Assembly (NCBI GenBank): GCA_022575985.1
Contig: JAKSXM010000040.1
Span: 17,874,001 to 17,938,000, forward strand
Direction: 5' to 3'
From: Anagrus nilaparvatae
Taxonomy: Eukaryota > Arthropoda > Insecta > Hymenoptera > Mymaridae
DNA length: 64,000 bases
The notes beneath the pieces are model-generated. The model worked only from the letters and a program-made list of their open reading frames with translations, did no database searches and was not told where the DNA came from. Positions 43,600-54,500 of this stretch are shown here, piece after piece. Made by a program: the position numbers and the translations under genes. How positions within the stretch are numbered: the first letter of the stretch is position 1; the number at the start of each line of letters is the position of its first letter.

Positions 43600-44570
43600 G
43601 ACTTTTTTTAAAAACAGGTTTTTTAGCTTCCTGGGGTCCCAAAACGTGCTTATATGCCAAAAAATAGAAAATCAAATTTTGACCTAACACAATGGTTCAT
43701 CTTTGAGGAACCAAAAAACCAAAGTTTGTTATATGCTTCAGCCGGCAGAAAATTTTAAATGCTGTATCATCTACTAGAAAAGAAGAAATGGAAGGCATTT
43801 GCAGTGCCAAGCAAATACAAGTATGATTTTTGAAATTTTGTAATCCCGCATTCTTTAAACTAATATAATAATTAAATTTTAGAATTTGAACTTCAGAAAG
43901 AGATAATCTTAAATTCTCAACAAAGATTATGGTACGCTACTCTAGATACATCTAAAAATTATAATAGAAAAGTAAGTGTATATAGATATACCATCATATC
44001 CTCGATAAAAATGGTATATTGAAATAATCTACCGATGATGACAAAAGTACAAAATGTGAACAAAATAAATTAAATATTGTTCAAAATCAAAATTTTAAAT
44101 CTACATTCTTAGTAAATATTTGTGATATAAAAAATAATGTATAATAACAAAATGTAAAAGTCAAGAATTAGAAAAAAGTCTGTCAATAATATGAAAGTAA
44201 AAAAAAATAACCAGAAAGTGAAATTATTACATAAAGGGTACATTATTTTTTATGATAATACTCGTAATATATTTGAAAATTATATGCTAAGTTAGTTTAC
44301 AATTTTGCAACTGAAAATTTAAATATTTGTATGTTATTATGCAACTTAGAACCAATATTAGAAATAAATCATCATATTTCAGCAATTCAGATTTAACAAA
44401 ATTGCTTATTTTACTTACTTTTTTGATCATAATTTAGTTTATCATTAAATTAAGAAAACAATTTTGATTTATTATTTTTATATTGTAGATTCCAGTCCTC
44501 CAAAATCATAGATGGAAAGAAATATAGAAGCAGATGTTAAATAATATCGAGTAAATGCTCCAAAACCTGT
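43600..44570 (+). other. Degenerate exon-like pieces, unassigned
   Basis: KKWKAFAVPSKYK precedes a GT (about 43820), then acceptor AATTAAATTTTAG (43880) leads to EFELQKEIILNSQQRLWYAT, LDTSKNYNRK with a GTAAGT donor (about 43973). A third acceptor (TATTGTAG, about 44490) is followed by IPVLQNHRWKEI and a stop. These look like exons of one decayed gene, but I do not recognise the family. Confidence 0.3.
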
Positions 44571-46190
44571 GCATATTTTTCCAGACTTAGAAATTGATTT
44601 ATTTTATTTTATCAACATTCCAAATATTTCTGTACATAATTTAAATAAAAATACTTATCAAATATTACAAAAAAATTTCATAATTGTTTTCATGCAGCAA
44701 TCTTATTGTAAAAAAAAAAAGAATTTCATTCATCTCTAAGTAAATGTTTATATAAATTAATAATTGTTTATACACTTTAAAACAATATGAAAAACGTACA
44801 TAAAATACATTAATTAAAGTAGTCTAGTCTATAATCTAGTAACTCTTTTATTATTTTACAGCTCAATTAATTAGCTAATCATAGGTAATTAATAAAATTT
44901 CTTGACTAAAAATATTTTTCATTACGAGCGATGAATTATAAAGCTCTTTGTTTTTAAGACCAAAAAAATAAAAAGTATACATTCACAATTGATACAGTAA
45001 GTAATCTTTTGTTATTGCACTTGTTTTTTTAATTTTATTTTAGCCACAAAAATAGGCTTATTTTATTATTGAATAAAATAAAATATATTATGGAAAGCTT
45101 TCTGAGAAAAAATTTGTTTCTTTTTCAAGCATGTGTAATTATTATTGATAAAGAATTTATAATTAAATAACAATGATTGATAATAAGTGACTTTAAAATA
45201 TATGACTCGATATAAAAATGAGTTCTTCTCCATTCTATTTTAACAAGTAATAATAACAAACAAACTACCAAAAAAAAGAAAGAAAGAAAAAATTTGAGTA
45301 TTAAAACAAAATATAATAAAATATTTATAATATTAATTATTATAAAACATATTTTTGCTTTTTTCGAGGTAGATATAAATAAAATAAATATACCAAAAAA
45401 GAAAGTTTCTTTTAAGTCTTAAAAAATAATGATTAAAGATTAATAGAAAAAAAATGATAAATACATTCGTAAAAAAACCTGCTTTTTTTATTAAATAATA
45501 ACGAATAAAGAATAAAGAATAACAATATAATAATTTTTGAAAAAAATGATTTTTTTACAGTGTGACACTTGGTACTCTGTTTGTTATTTATTAAAATAAA
45601 AGATACAATATTTTTTCTGTTATTAAAATTGAAATTAATTATTTCTCTGTTTATCCTATTTAACACACATTTTTTACAAAAAACAAAATATAATAACACC
45701 CGCATGCTGAAAGCTTGATTAACAAATAAAAGAAAATTTTATAAATCAACGTTTTCATTCATTTACTTTAATATGCTTTAAAAACTATACTGACTTTTCA
45801 TAATTACAAAATCTCATTTATTATTATCGATCAAGAATAATGTGATCAATAATTTCTTAACATACAGAATATTGTATTAAAATTAATTAGCTTTTACATA
45901 TTTTTATGTGTAATATTTTATTCAAATGAAGAGAGAAAAACTGTTTTTTATATATTTACATGCGTCAAAATTTCTTGAAAATTCTAGTATTTTTTTTTTA
46001 TAAATATAAAAAATATTTTTTTTTTAATGATGTCATGCTTATAGTATAAGAAAACATGATTCGCTACACATTTATACATCCCCCGCTTCAAAAATTCTAT
46101 ATTGTTTTATTTAACTATATTCACTTTTCCTTGTTTAAACATTACTTATAGTTATAAGTTTTTCAAAATGTTTTATTGTCAAAAATGATA
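44571..46190. other. AT-rich intergenic DNA
   Basis: No gene recognised. The frame at 45433-45705 (minus) is low-complexity Phe/Lys-rich sequence. Confidence 0.4.
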
Positions 46191-46194
46191 AGAA

Positions 46195-46640
46195 AAATTT
46201 AAACATTTATCTTACTTTTCTTCCACCATTGCTCTTCCTATTCTTTTAGCATTTAAAATACCGAATCTGATATCCAAAACTTTGGCATTTCACAAGTTTC
46301 AGAGACAAACTTTGGAACGTCACAAGTTACAATTTGTTCTGTAGTTTCTTCTTTAATTAAAGAACTATTAACCAGGATAAAATTTATATATAAGAAAAAA
46401 TTGAATTACTTTTTCATTTAAAAAAACTTTGTAATTACCATTTATCAAATTCTTTAAGCATTTTTTCATCTGCATCTTTAGGATCAACATTTAATAATTT
46501 TCTTATCAATTCACCATAAACACTAAATAAAAATTTTTAATTTTTTAAATTTAAATTATTTAATTGCTATGTTGTTAATAATTTAAAATTTCTTTACGCG
46601 TCTAAATCAATCCCTTCATTATTTTATTCCGCCGAGTCTT
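46195..46640 (-). pseudogene. Exon-like pieces downstream of the fat facets fragment
   Basis: On the minus strand: acceptor TTTTTATTTAG followed by VYGELIRKLLNVDPKDADEK, MLKEFDKW and a GTAATT donor (about 46440-46525); then SSLIKEETTEQIVTCDVPKF, VSETCEMPK and, after a frameshift, GILNAKRIGRAMVEEK ending near 46215. They follow the fat facets tail in the same orientation and may be its last exons in this insect or part of another gene. Family not recognised. Confidence 0.35.
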
Positions 46641-47235
46641 CAACATCTGGATCATCCTCATTATACAATTCATAGGCCATTTCTAATGTTTTTTCTGCAC
46701 TATTACTACATTCTAAGAATTAACCAGTTGTTTATTCGTTTGACAGACGTGGTGACCAATTATTATATGCACTAGTGTATGGAGAAGTAGAAGGATAAGG
46801 CCTCTTATTTTAGTTCATCTTGAAGCCATTTGATAAATGTAGTCTATTTATTTTTCAGTTCAATTTTCTTGCATAAATATTGATGTGCCGTTTTACATTC
46901 GGTAAACAAATGTGCCATGCATTTCATAAACTGATAAGCTCTCTTATGATACTGAACCCTACTTTTCTGAGTTGTTTCAAACAGACCATCTCTTTCATTC
47001 TGTGCACCTGCAAAATAAACAAAAGCTTCAAAATCAACAGCTAAACTGTTTTACATATAAATATTTACCTTCTAACACATTACTACTCTATGTATTTGCC
47101 AAGAATCCTCGATAAGAGGCATTTCTAATAACAAATCTGTATGATGTTTCAAACCATGAGAATAACTATAACCAATTTGCATTAGAAGTTCGCTTCAAAC
47201 ATTACGAAAAAATTATGGATTTTCCCAACAACAAT
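46641..47235 (-). pseudogene. faf: fat facets / USP9X C-terminal fragment, copy 2 (inverted)
   Basis: Minus strand, in order: CCWENP-stop-F, SELLMQIGYSYSHGLKHHTD, LIEDSWQIHR; an intron nearly identical to copy 1 (GGTAAATATTTATATGTAAAACAG...TTTTGCAG); then AQNERDGLFETTQKSRVQYH, KRAYQFMKCMAHLFTECKTA, WLQDELK, RPYPSTSP, YNNWSPRLSNE, AEKTLEMAYELYNEDDPDVE. This extends further 3' than copy 1 and confirms the family (USP9X: ...MVALF..C..A.., W..DELERRPY, YNNWSP, AYELC-like tail). Stops and frameshifts break it. Its 5' edge is exactly the poly(A) end of an R1-clade LINE, and the upstream exon present in copy 1 is absent. Confidence 0.75.
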
Positions 47236-47422
47236 TTTTTTTTTTTTTTTTTTTTTTGGGCCCCTTCAAGAAGGGGCCTTTTTCGTAGGACGAGGAGAAT
47301 GCATTTACGCATACCATACACGCGTACTGTATGGTTATGTGGGACTCAACCTCAAATTTGTATCTGGGGTTGCCCAGATATACACAATTGAGGAATTACA
47401 ATACCCACTAAACTCCCCACCC

Positions 47423-47798
47423 TCCTGCATTTATGACAATATCATAGAATCCGGACCGGGACTCCCTGTTTAGGTATTACTTCGGTCCGGAAACAATGCA
47501 GCCCAGGCATTTCTTCGCCATACCCTGTCAATAAAGGAGGAGATTTTCCTACGAGAGGAAACCTTCCTCCTTTTTTCCAATCAGTGTCGCCCGTACGTAC
47601 TCTGCCACACTCCTGCATTTATGACAATATCATAGAATCCGGACCGGGACTCCCTGTTTAGGTATTACTTCGGTCCGGAAACAATGCAGCCCAGGCATTT
47701 CTTCGCCATACCCTGTCAATAACGGAGGAGATTTTCCTACGAGAGGAAACCTTCCTCCTTTTTTCCAATCAGTGTCGCCCGTACGTACTCTGCCACAC
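47423..47798. repeat. 188-bp tandem duplication in the LINE 3' region
   Basis: TCCTGCATTTATGACAATATC begins at 47423 and 47611. The copies run to TCTGCCACAC and differ by about one base (AATAAAGG versus AATAACGG). The other LINE copy has this sequence once (about 15288-15475), so the duplication is specific to this copy. Confidence 0.9.
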
Positions 47799-49464
47799 TG
47801 TACCAGTTAGCGGCACTGCGCAGCATTTCCGGGACGACTACTTCCGGCCTCCATTCATCGAAGGGCGGTCGCCCTTCAGCGAAGCGAGGACACCCAAAAA
47901 AGGTGTGCTCAGCGGTATCCAGCTCGCCCGGGCAATGCAAGCATTCCGGAGATGTCACCTTGCTCCACTTGAAAAGCATATCGCGGAAATAACCGTGACC
48001 AGTTAGGAACTGTGTGAGGTAGAAGTCTACCTCTCCATGATCACGGTTCATCCAGCTTTCCAAATCGATGATAAGGCGGTGCGTCCAACGTCCCCTCGGG
48101 TCACCATTCCACCTATACTGCCAACATTCCATTGTGCGGGAGCGGGCGCGAACGGAAGCTACGTCGCGCTCTTCTTCCCCACGGTTATAGATCGCCTGCC
48201 TTTCCAAGGCAAGCAGGTCGATGGGAATCACCCGAGCCACCACCTGGATCGCTGGCTCTGATACTGTCTTGTACGAGCAAGCGATTCGAAGTGCCCCCTG
48301 CCTCTGTACTGCCTTTAGTTTCTTGCAGTACTTTTTTATGCGGACATTGTCCGCCCACACCTCTGCACCGTAGAGCAAGATGGAGTTAACTGTCGTCATC
48401 AACAGCCTCCTCTTCTCAGATCTGGGACCGCCGATGTTCGTCATTAGCCACGAGAGGGACTTTGTCACCCGGCCAGCCTTTTCACAGGCCTGCTGGAATT
48501 GTCTATTGTAGGTCAACTTGTTATCCAAGAAGACCCCCAAATATTTGACCGATGGTTTGGTCTGGATCATAAGGGGATTACCTCCGTCATCAAAGCTGAT
48601 GCCGAATATGGTATCAACCCTTCTCCGGGTCAGAAGGACAATCTCCGTTTTCGGGACTGCCAGTCTTAGTCCGTGATCCGACATCCAGCTATTGATAAGG
48701 CGCATGGCCTCATCCAAGGTATTCTGCTGGTCCTCTGGCTCTCGAGCTGTTATGGTTAGAGCAACGTCATCCGCGTATCCGATCATGGAGCATCCATCCG
48801 GGAGCTCAATCTTTAGCAAGCCGTCGTAAAAGGCATTCCACAGATCAGGACCCAGAACTGAACCCTGCGCTATGCCTGCGCTTAATACTTTACCTCTTGT
48901 GCCATCGAGCGTGTCCCAGCGCAGGTATCGGTCCCGGAGGTAATCTCTGAGTATATTTCTCAGATAATCCGGAACTCTGAATACCTGCTCGAGGGAGTGC
49001 AACATATCGTCCCACTTAGCCGAGTTGAATGCGTTTTTCACATCCAACGTGACAAGCAGGACGTCCGGTTTAATATCCGGCCGCACTAGTCTGGCCCTCA
49101 TAACCACCTTCACGACCTGCTCGACGGCACCGATCGTGGAACGCCCCTCACGAAAGCCGTGTTGGTCGTCGCTAAGGTCACCCGCTTCCCTAATTGCTTG
49201 CCGCAATCTTCCTCTGACCATGCTCTCCATCACCTTGCCAATGGTATTTAACATACACAATGGTCTGTAAGATGATGGAGATCCTGGTTCACCCTTTCCC
49301 TTGCTTATCAGAGCCAGACGGGCCACTTTCCAGTCCCTTGGAAAGGCGCCTGCCACGAGGCACGCGTTAAACATGCCAAGCAGGAGACCAGGGATTACCT
49401 TTGCAGCCGCCTTAAGAGCTTCCGCGGGTATTCCGTCTGGTCCTGGCGCTTTCCCATTTTTCAT
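47737..49464 (-). CDS. R1-clade LINE reverse transcriptase (5'-truncated)
   Basis: 575 codons without interruption. RT motifs: GKAPGPDGIPAEA at the start, SYRPLCML (65-72), QHGFREGRST (101-110), LDVKNAFNSAKWD (140-152, first catalytic Asp), GIAQGSVLGP (197-206), IGYADDVALT (228-237, YADD catalytic pair), then the thumb with YGAEVWA, RQGALRIACSYKTVSEPA and VIPIDLLALER, wording characteristic of the R1 clade. The C-terminus has a zinc-binding-like CLHCPGELDTAEHTFFGC (C-x2-C...H...C) and ends GKKEEGFLS. The Met at codon 1 is internal to the original ORF2: the endonuclease half is lost by 5' truncation. The enzyme would copy element RNA at a nicked target; without endonuclease and ORF1 it is not autonomous. 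Confidence 0.85.
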   Translation of the reverse strand: MKNGKAPGPDGIPAEALKAAAKVIPGLLLGMFNACLVAGAFPRDWKVARLALISKGKGEPGSPSSYRPLCMLNTIGKVMESMVRGRLRQAIREAGDLSDDQHGFREGRSTIGAVEQVVKVVMRARLVRPDIKPDVLLVTLDVKNAFNSAKWDDMLHSLEQVFRVPDYLRNILRDYLRDRYLRWDTLDGTRGKVLSAGIAQGSVLGPDLWNAFYDGLLKIELPDGCSMIGYADDVALTITAREPEDQQNTLDEAMRLINSWMSDHGLRLAVPKTEIVLLTRRRVDTIFGISFDDGGNPLMIQTKPSVKYLGVFLDNKLTYNRQFQQACEKAGRVTKSLSWLMTNIGGPRSEKRRLLMTTVNSILLYGAEVWADNVRIKKYCKKLKAVQRQGALRIACSYKTVSEPAIQVVARVIPIDLLALERQAIYNRGEEERDVASVRARSRTMECWQYRWNGDPRGRWTHRLIIDLESWMNRDHGEVDFYLTQFLTGHGYFRDMLFKWSKVTSPECLHCPGELDTAEHTFFGCPRFAEGRPPFDEWRPEVVVPEMLRSAANWYSVAEYVRATLIGKKEEGFLS

Positions 49465-51232
49465 ACCAAAAATATTCTTAATGATGCATTAATAAATTCG
49501 CTGTCCTTTTTATTCTAGATAATGACATTTCAGACAAACTAGGTATTAATCAATTATCGAAAAACAGGTTTCATTCAAATATAAAGTCATAGTGCGTTCT
49601 TGCAATTTTGATGATTTGTAAATATAAAAATAAATTGTATTTAAAAAAAAATTTATATGAGAGAGAAAGAATGTAAATATGATTTTTTTATAATAAAATT
49701 TTTTTGAAACTATAGCATGTTTCAGAATACAGTTCGCCATATATTTCTAGCTTTAGATATTTACCAATAAATGCACAAACATTTAATTATTTGTGATCTA
49801 ATTTTATACATATTTTTGAAACATAAATTAAATTAATTTTGAAAATTTTTGCTGTTAAAAATCTTGTTCTTTAAATTTGAGAGGACATAATTTTTAGCAG
49901 TGTCAAAATCAAATTATTTGTTATTTATTCATTTTTTTTCTTTCTATATAAAAAAAAAATATTAATGTTAATTTATAAAAATTTATTAAAAAAAAAAATA
50001 ATAAAAGTATAACTATTAATAATAAATATATTTATATACATAATATTTATAAAATTTAAATAATAATGCATTGTCGCATCAGAATAAAAATATATATTAT
50101 ACATTGTATTATATAATAAAAAAAAATGTTATGAACTTTTGAGAAAAATTGTATATTATTTAAAATATAAAATAAAAAAAATAAAATTATACTTTTTAAA
50201 TAAATATAATGTATGCTTATTTTATTTTTTGTAATCCAGAAATTTAGATTTTACATCTACTGGTATTCCATAACTTTAAAATGGTTATGGAGAAAAATGG
50301 TCATTAAGCGTTAAATTATTAAAAAACTTTGCTAATACCGAGGCTAATACTTTTTTCTCAAAGTATAAATATTGAGATTTGAGATATTTTCTAAAAAAAA
50401 TTAAATTAAGTTTTTCAAGGAACGCGATTTGATATCCCGTAATTTAAAAATTCTTCAAAGAGTCGTTTTTGATTTTGCAATACTTAGCGAGTTCAAAAAA
50501 CTTCCTAAAAAGATCGTTGCAATTAAAGAGCGCTTGAGAATTTTAATAAGAAAATTTATAGTTAATTTTTAAAAAATTAAAAAAACTTTGTTTTTTCACC
50601 AAATGTAAACAAAAAAATAGAACAAATCGATTCTTTTTGAACAACTTAGTATGGAACTTTGACATAAATATTCGTCAAAAATTATATCAACCACAGAAAA
50701 ATCATTTGTTTTTATTGACAAACCCTTCTTTAAAATGACAAATTTTATTTTTTGTTTTAATGGGTTTTGAAGTAGAAATAATTTAAATTTTAAATCAATT
50801 TTTGTATATTTTTTGTATATGCAATTTATTTAATACTGATTAAACAATCAACAAGTTTCTTACAAATTATTTGTACTTACAGTTTACAAATAAATTTATA
50901 AAAAAATAAAATACATAACAATAACTTATTATATTATAATTTTACACTTTCTTAAGTCTTTGTTAAAAAGAAAAAAAATTAATAATTAACCTTTTTAATC
51001 AGTATCTGAAAATTAAAAGACAGAGTATATAAATAATTAATTAATAACTTTTTAGTATTTTTTAGTTACTAATAAATGCGTTAAAAAAAAAAAGAATTTA
51101 TTTTTTAATTATTCAGCATCTTATTGTATTTTAAGTACCATTGTCTTCAGTAACTCATTGTAATTTTAGATTATTTTTATACTCAAAATAAAAAAATAAA
51201 GAAATTTAAATAAAGATTATTTTATAGTAACT
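49465..51232. other. AT-rich intergenic DNA downstream of Dpp3
   Basis: Mostly A/T runs; no gene or known repeat recognised. The 49546-49740 frame (minus) is low-complexity. AATAAA-type hexamers just beyond the Dpp3 stop (TTTATT/TTATTT on plus at about 51185-51225) could be polyadenylation signals. Confidence 0.4.
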
Positions 51233-53499
51233 TTACTTAGAAAAATGTTTAATATCTCTTTCCCACAGCTTAATTAAATTCTCAATGGGACTAGTTGTCG
51301 GAAAACGATCTACCCATGACTGAATAAAACCTTCAAATGTTGCTTCATAATTTTTTAAATTTACATTGCCTTTATCTAAAATAATAATTAAAAATTTTTT
51401 TTAAGGGAAACTTACCATCAATAAATGTATTTGCTTGAACAAAAATTTTTCTAGGCTTATTTTTGGCTAAAATAATGTCTCTCCATTTAGGCCATGGATG
51501 ATTTTCAGTATCAGATAAATCAATGTATTTCATAAACATATTTTGAGCATTTTTAATATCAGCTGTACTTTTGTAAATTTGCAATTTTTTCAAAAATTCG
51601 TGTATTACTTTTTTACCGATAGTATGGATGTTGCTTTTGTTTAAAGTTATTAATAAATCTTTACCATTATTGGTTTCTTCAATTTTTAATAACTCATCTC
51701 CTACTTCTAAACAAACTCTCATAAGTACATGATAAGCTTGCGAATGAGCTTGAAGCCATTTCTTGTTTAATGGGTCATAATCTTCTAAACCTTTAAGACC
51801 ATCCCTAATCACTATTAACCAATCAATGTATACAGCATCTTCAATTTCAGAATCAGGAATACCAAATATTTTTATAATTTCTTTTTCTAAACTTAAATAA
51901 AGGGCAACAGCTTCTGCTCTGCATTCTTCATAAGGAGAGCTCATAGAACCAAAAATTGAATCATATGATTGACCATCTTCATAATAAGTAACTGATTCAT
52001 TAGTCAATGGATTTTTAAGATTTTCTTTGTCAAAATTAAATTTGCCATCGGTATTTTTTAATACTTTACCGCTTCCATGACCTAAAAGTTCATGTAGTCC
52101 AACTGCGATTTCTAAACTGACAATTTGATATTTAGGCATTAATGCTTGATCCGCATCAGATACAAAAGGAATATCTTCTAATTGTAAAGAAGATTTTATT
52201 ACATTTCCAAGCGATACATTTTTAAAACCTTCATTTTGTTTTACCTCTTCATAATTTGGTATATTAATTCCAACTGGAATACCTGATCCAGAAAAAGTTA
52301 ATACATCAAGAGATGTAAAATCTGGCTTTGAGAAATGATCTTTTTCAAATTCTTTTCCCTATGGCAATAAAGGGATGTATTTCTCTGCATTATTTACAAG
52401 AGTTTCAAATTTTTTTGACATTGTACGATTAACCATTGCTACAAATCCTTCAAATTCAGCTGTTTGTCCAGCAGGATCTCTATAATTTTCAATAAAACCT
52501 ATGTAAGTTTCAACAACTGGACCTTTATCTTTTATCCAAAATCTAAATCCATTTTTATGCTCTTCTAATGATCCGCTTTCAAAATGTTCTATATACCTAT
52601 TCAACATATTTATTTCTGTTTCATTAATTGCATTATCTCTAGCTTTTTTTAAATTTTCTACTAATCCAAATAATAGTAAATCATAATCTCCTCTTGTAAA
52701 TTTAAATTTTGCATTTTCATAAATTTCTTCTGGTAAAGTAATTTTTGGATCATAACTAGTTTTAGTTGATGGGAGTCTTATTTCATAAACACATTTGATA
52801 TTTTCATCTTCATTTGCTGATGTTTTGAAACATCTTGTGTTATACAAATCAATTTGTTTACTTTGCATATACTTAGTAACTAATTTAGCATCCTCTTCTG
52901 TACAATTTGAAGAAAAATATGTTGTTGTTCCTTTATTTCCAAAATTTAACGACTTAGCTTTTCCTTCTAAATTGTATATGTCATCAAAACAGTTATCAAA
53001 TATATTTTGTATGTTACAAGAATTTTTGCTATAAGCAACCGATTTTTGAACAATTAATTTAAATTTATCTTTTGGCAAATTAGGGATTATTTTTGTATCA
53101 CCGTATCCTTTGTAATTACCACTATTTGAGTAAACATTACAAGCATAAACTAAAAAGGCCTAAAACCTTTTTTTATAATGTAATTATAAGTAAATCTTTT
53201 TCTGAATTTTTTCAAATACTTACTGTAAATTCATCTTCACTGATACCATTGGATAATGACGTTTTTTTCAATTCCGGAATAGGTTCGCCTAGGAAAATAT
53301 TATGTAAAACAGCAAAAATTAACGGTGATTCTGGTGAGGTTTGAATATACACAATAAGACCACCATCCCATGAAGCCTTACTTAGATAATGAGCATATAA
53401 TTTTTCTTTATTAGATAGACCATTAAATGCTTCATTGCAGTCCAGTTGTTTTATAAGTTGAGTATTTGGCAAAGTGTACAATGATAAGTCATCTGCCAT
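51233..53499 (-). CDS. DppIII: Dipeptidyl peptidase III (M49), three exons, one premature stop
   Basis: Exons: 53499-53224, 53159-51416, 51375-51233 (minus), total 2163 bases, 720 codons plus stop, close to the usual ~730. DPP III is a cytosolic zinc metallopeptidase that removes N-terminal dipeptides. Seen: start [64 protein letters not shown]; the zinc motif HELLGH (448-453) and the second motif EECRAEA (503-509, third ligand E508); C-terminus [10 protein letters not shown]. Introns 53160-53223 (64 bp, GTAAGT...TTTTAG) and 51376-51415 (40 bp) preserve frame. The lone defect is TAG at 52359-52361 (codon 359), where the family has Trp (LPWGKEFEKD): TGG to TAG. All else looks under selection, so this is a recent nonsense allele, a sequence error or a very young pseudogene. 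Truncation would remove the active site. Confidence 0.9.
51376..51415 (-). other. DppIII: 40-bp intron of Dpp3
   Basis: Donor GATG-GTAAGT at 51415 and acceptor TTATTATTTTAG ending at 51376. Removing exactly these 40 bases joins [21 protein letters not shown] in frame, matching the family's C-terminal layout. It is shorter than typical insect introns. Confidence 0.7.
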
Positions 53500-54500
53500 G
53501 ATTCCAAAAATGAATAATATATAATTAAAAATTTTTTTAATAAATTAACAAATGTTAAATTTTATCATAACATACAAGTTTCAAGTGTAATATAAATTTT
53601 TAATAAATTGAATAATCCTAAAGTCAAGGAAGTTAAAATTTTCTCTACTGGAAACAAATATCGGATACCCCAAACATCTTGTAAATTCGCAATATCTATT
53701 TAAATATAAAAATTAAATGTTAAAATAAAATAATTACAGATAAGATGAAGATTTTATGTTGCGAATTCTGGGATAAAAAATGAGTTTTTGTACTTAATTA
53801 ATGTGCAAAGATAATAAAAAGAAACTTTTAATGTACTTATTTTTTTTTTATTTACTTTAATTAAAAAAATAGTTTTAAATTTACTTACATATATTAAATA
53901 AATTTAGATATTCCAGGATACCTATACTTTGCAGTTTTAGCCCAAGCAAACATAAAATGATCATGCACAATTTAGGTTATGATTATGCCGGTGTGTGAAA
54001 AATAAACAAAGATGAAAGGGCGCGAATAAAATTTGAAAATTCTTAGAAGAGTATAATTTTCAAAATCATGCAAAAAAAAGATTAAAAAAAAAAATTTTTA
54101 ATTATAAATTATATATATATATATATATACTAGCATAGGTGTGAGGGGGGGCTCCGCCCCCCTGATCTATTCCCGGTGTTGTTGTTATTGATTTTTTATT
54201 ATTATCATGTTGTTATTGTCCAAAATATATATCAATGTCAAAAAAAATTAACGCCTTGAAATAAGCTAAAATTTTTTTCTTAATGTAGACCTATTACCAG
54301 TTCAAATGTGACCAATAAGATAAAATTTGTAGTAAATTCAAAGGAATGGTGTAATTTTGAAAATGGGCCAGATCAGGCTATTTTTGAACCTTTGAACAGA
54401 CATATTTCGGGCCCATGAGGTGCTAGAGGACTAAAACTTTGGCTGACGGACTTTTTTATCACCCCAAACTATACCCTAAAATTTGAGTTGAATATATATA
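53500..54500. other. Region upstream of Dpp3, likely promoter plus old repeats
   Basis: The first few hundred bases upstream of the Dpp3 start are AT-rich with no recognised motif. From about 54130 (GTGAGGGGGGGCTCCGCCCCCCTG, a GC hairpin) to 54500 the DNA looks like a dispersed repeat leading into the tandem array. Confidence 0.4.

Larger units (their letters stand above)
47236..49464 (-). mobile_element. R1-clade LINE, 5'-truncated copy with intact RT frame
   Basis: Ends in poly(A) (T run 47237-47259 on plus) preceded by the hairpin GGCCCCTTCAAGAAGGGGCC. It starts inside the RT domain near 49464 (GKAPGPDGIP). It carries the polymerase C-terminal two thirds that the first copy (11580-15653) lacks, while the first copy carries ORF1 and endonuclease; shared 3' sequence is nearly identical, so they are one family. 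A 188-bp tandem duplication (47423-47610 and 47611-47798) covers the end of the ORF and the start of the 3'UTR. Confidence 0.85.

Noticed and set aside
42636..43687. ORFs of 65 and 78 codons
   Set aside because: Lie in the ~465-bp tandem array and microsatellite.
45433..45705. 90-codon minus-strand ORF
   Set aside because: Phe/Lys/Ile/Asn-rich translation of A/T runs, no homology-like features.
48037..49492. Plus-strand ORFs across the R1 reverse transcriptase
   Set aside because: Antisense shadows of the GC-richer RT frame.
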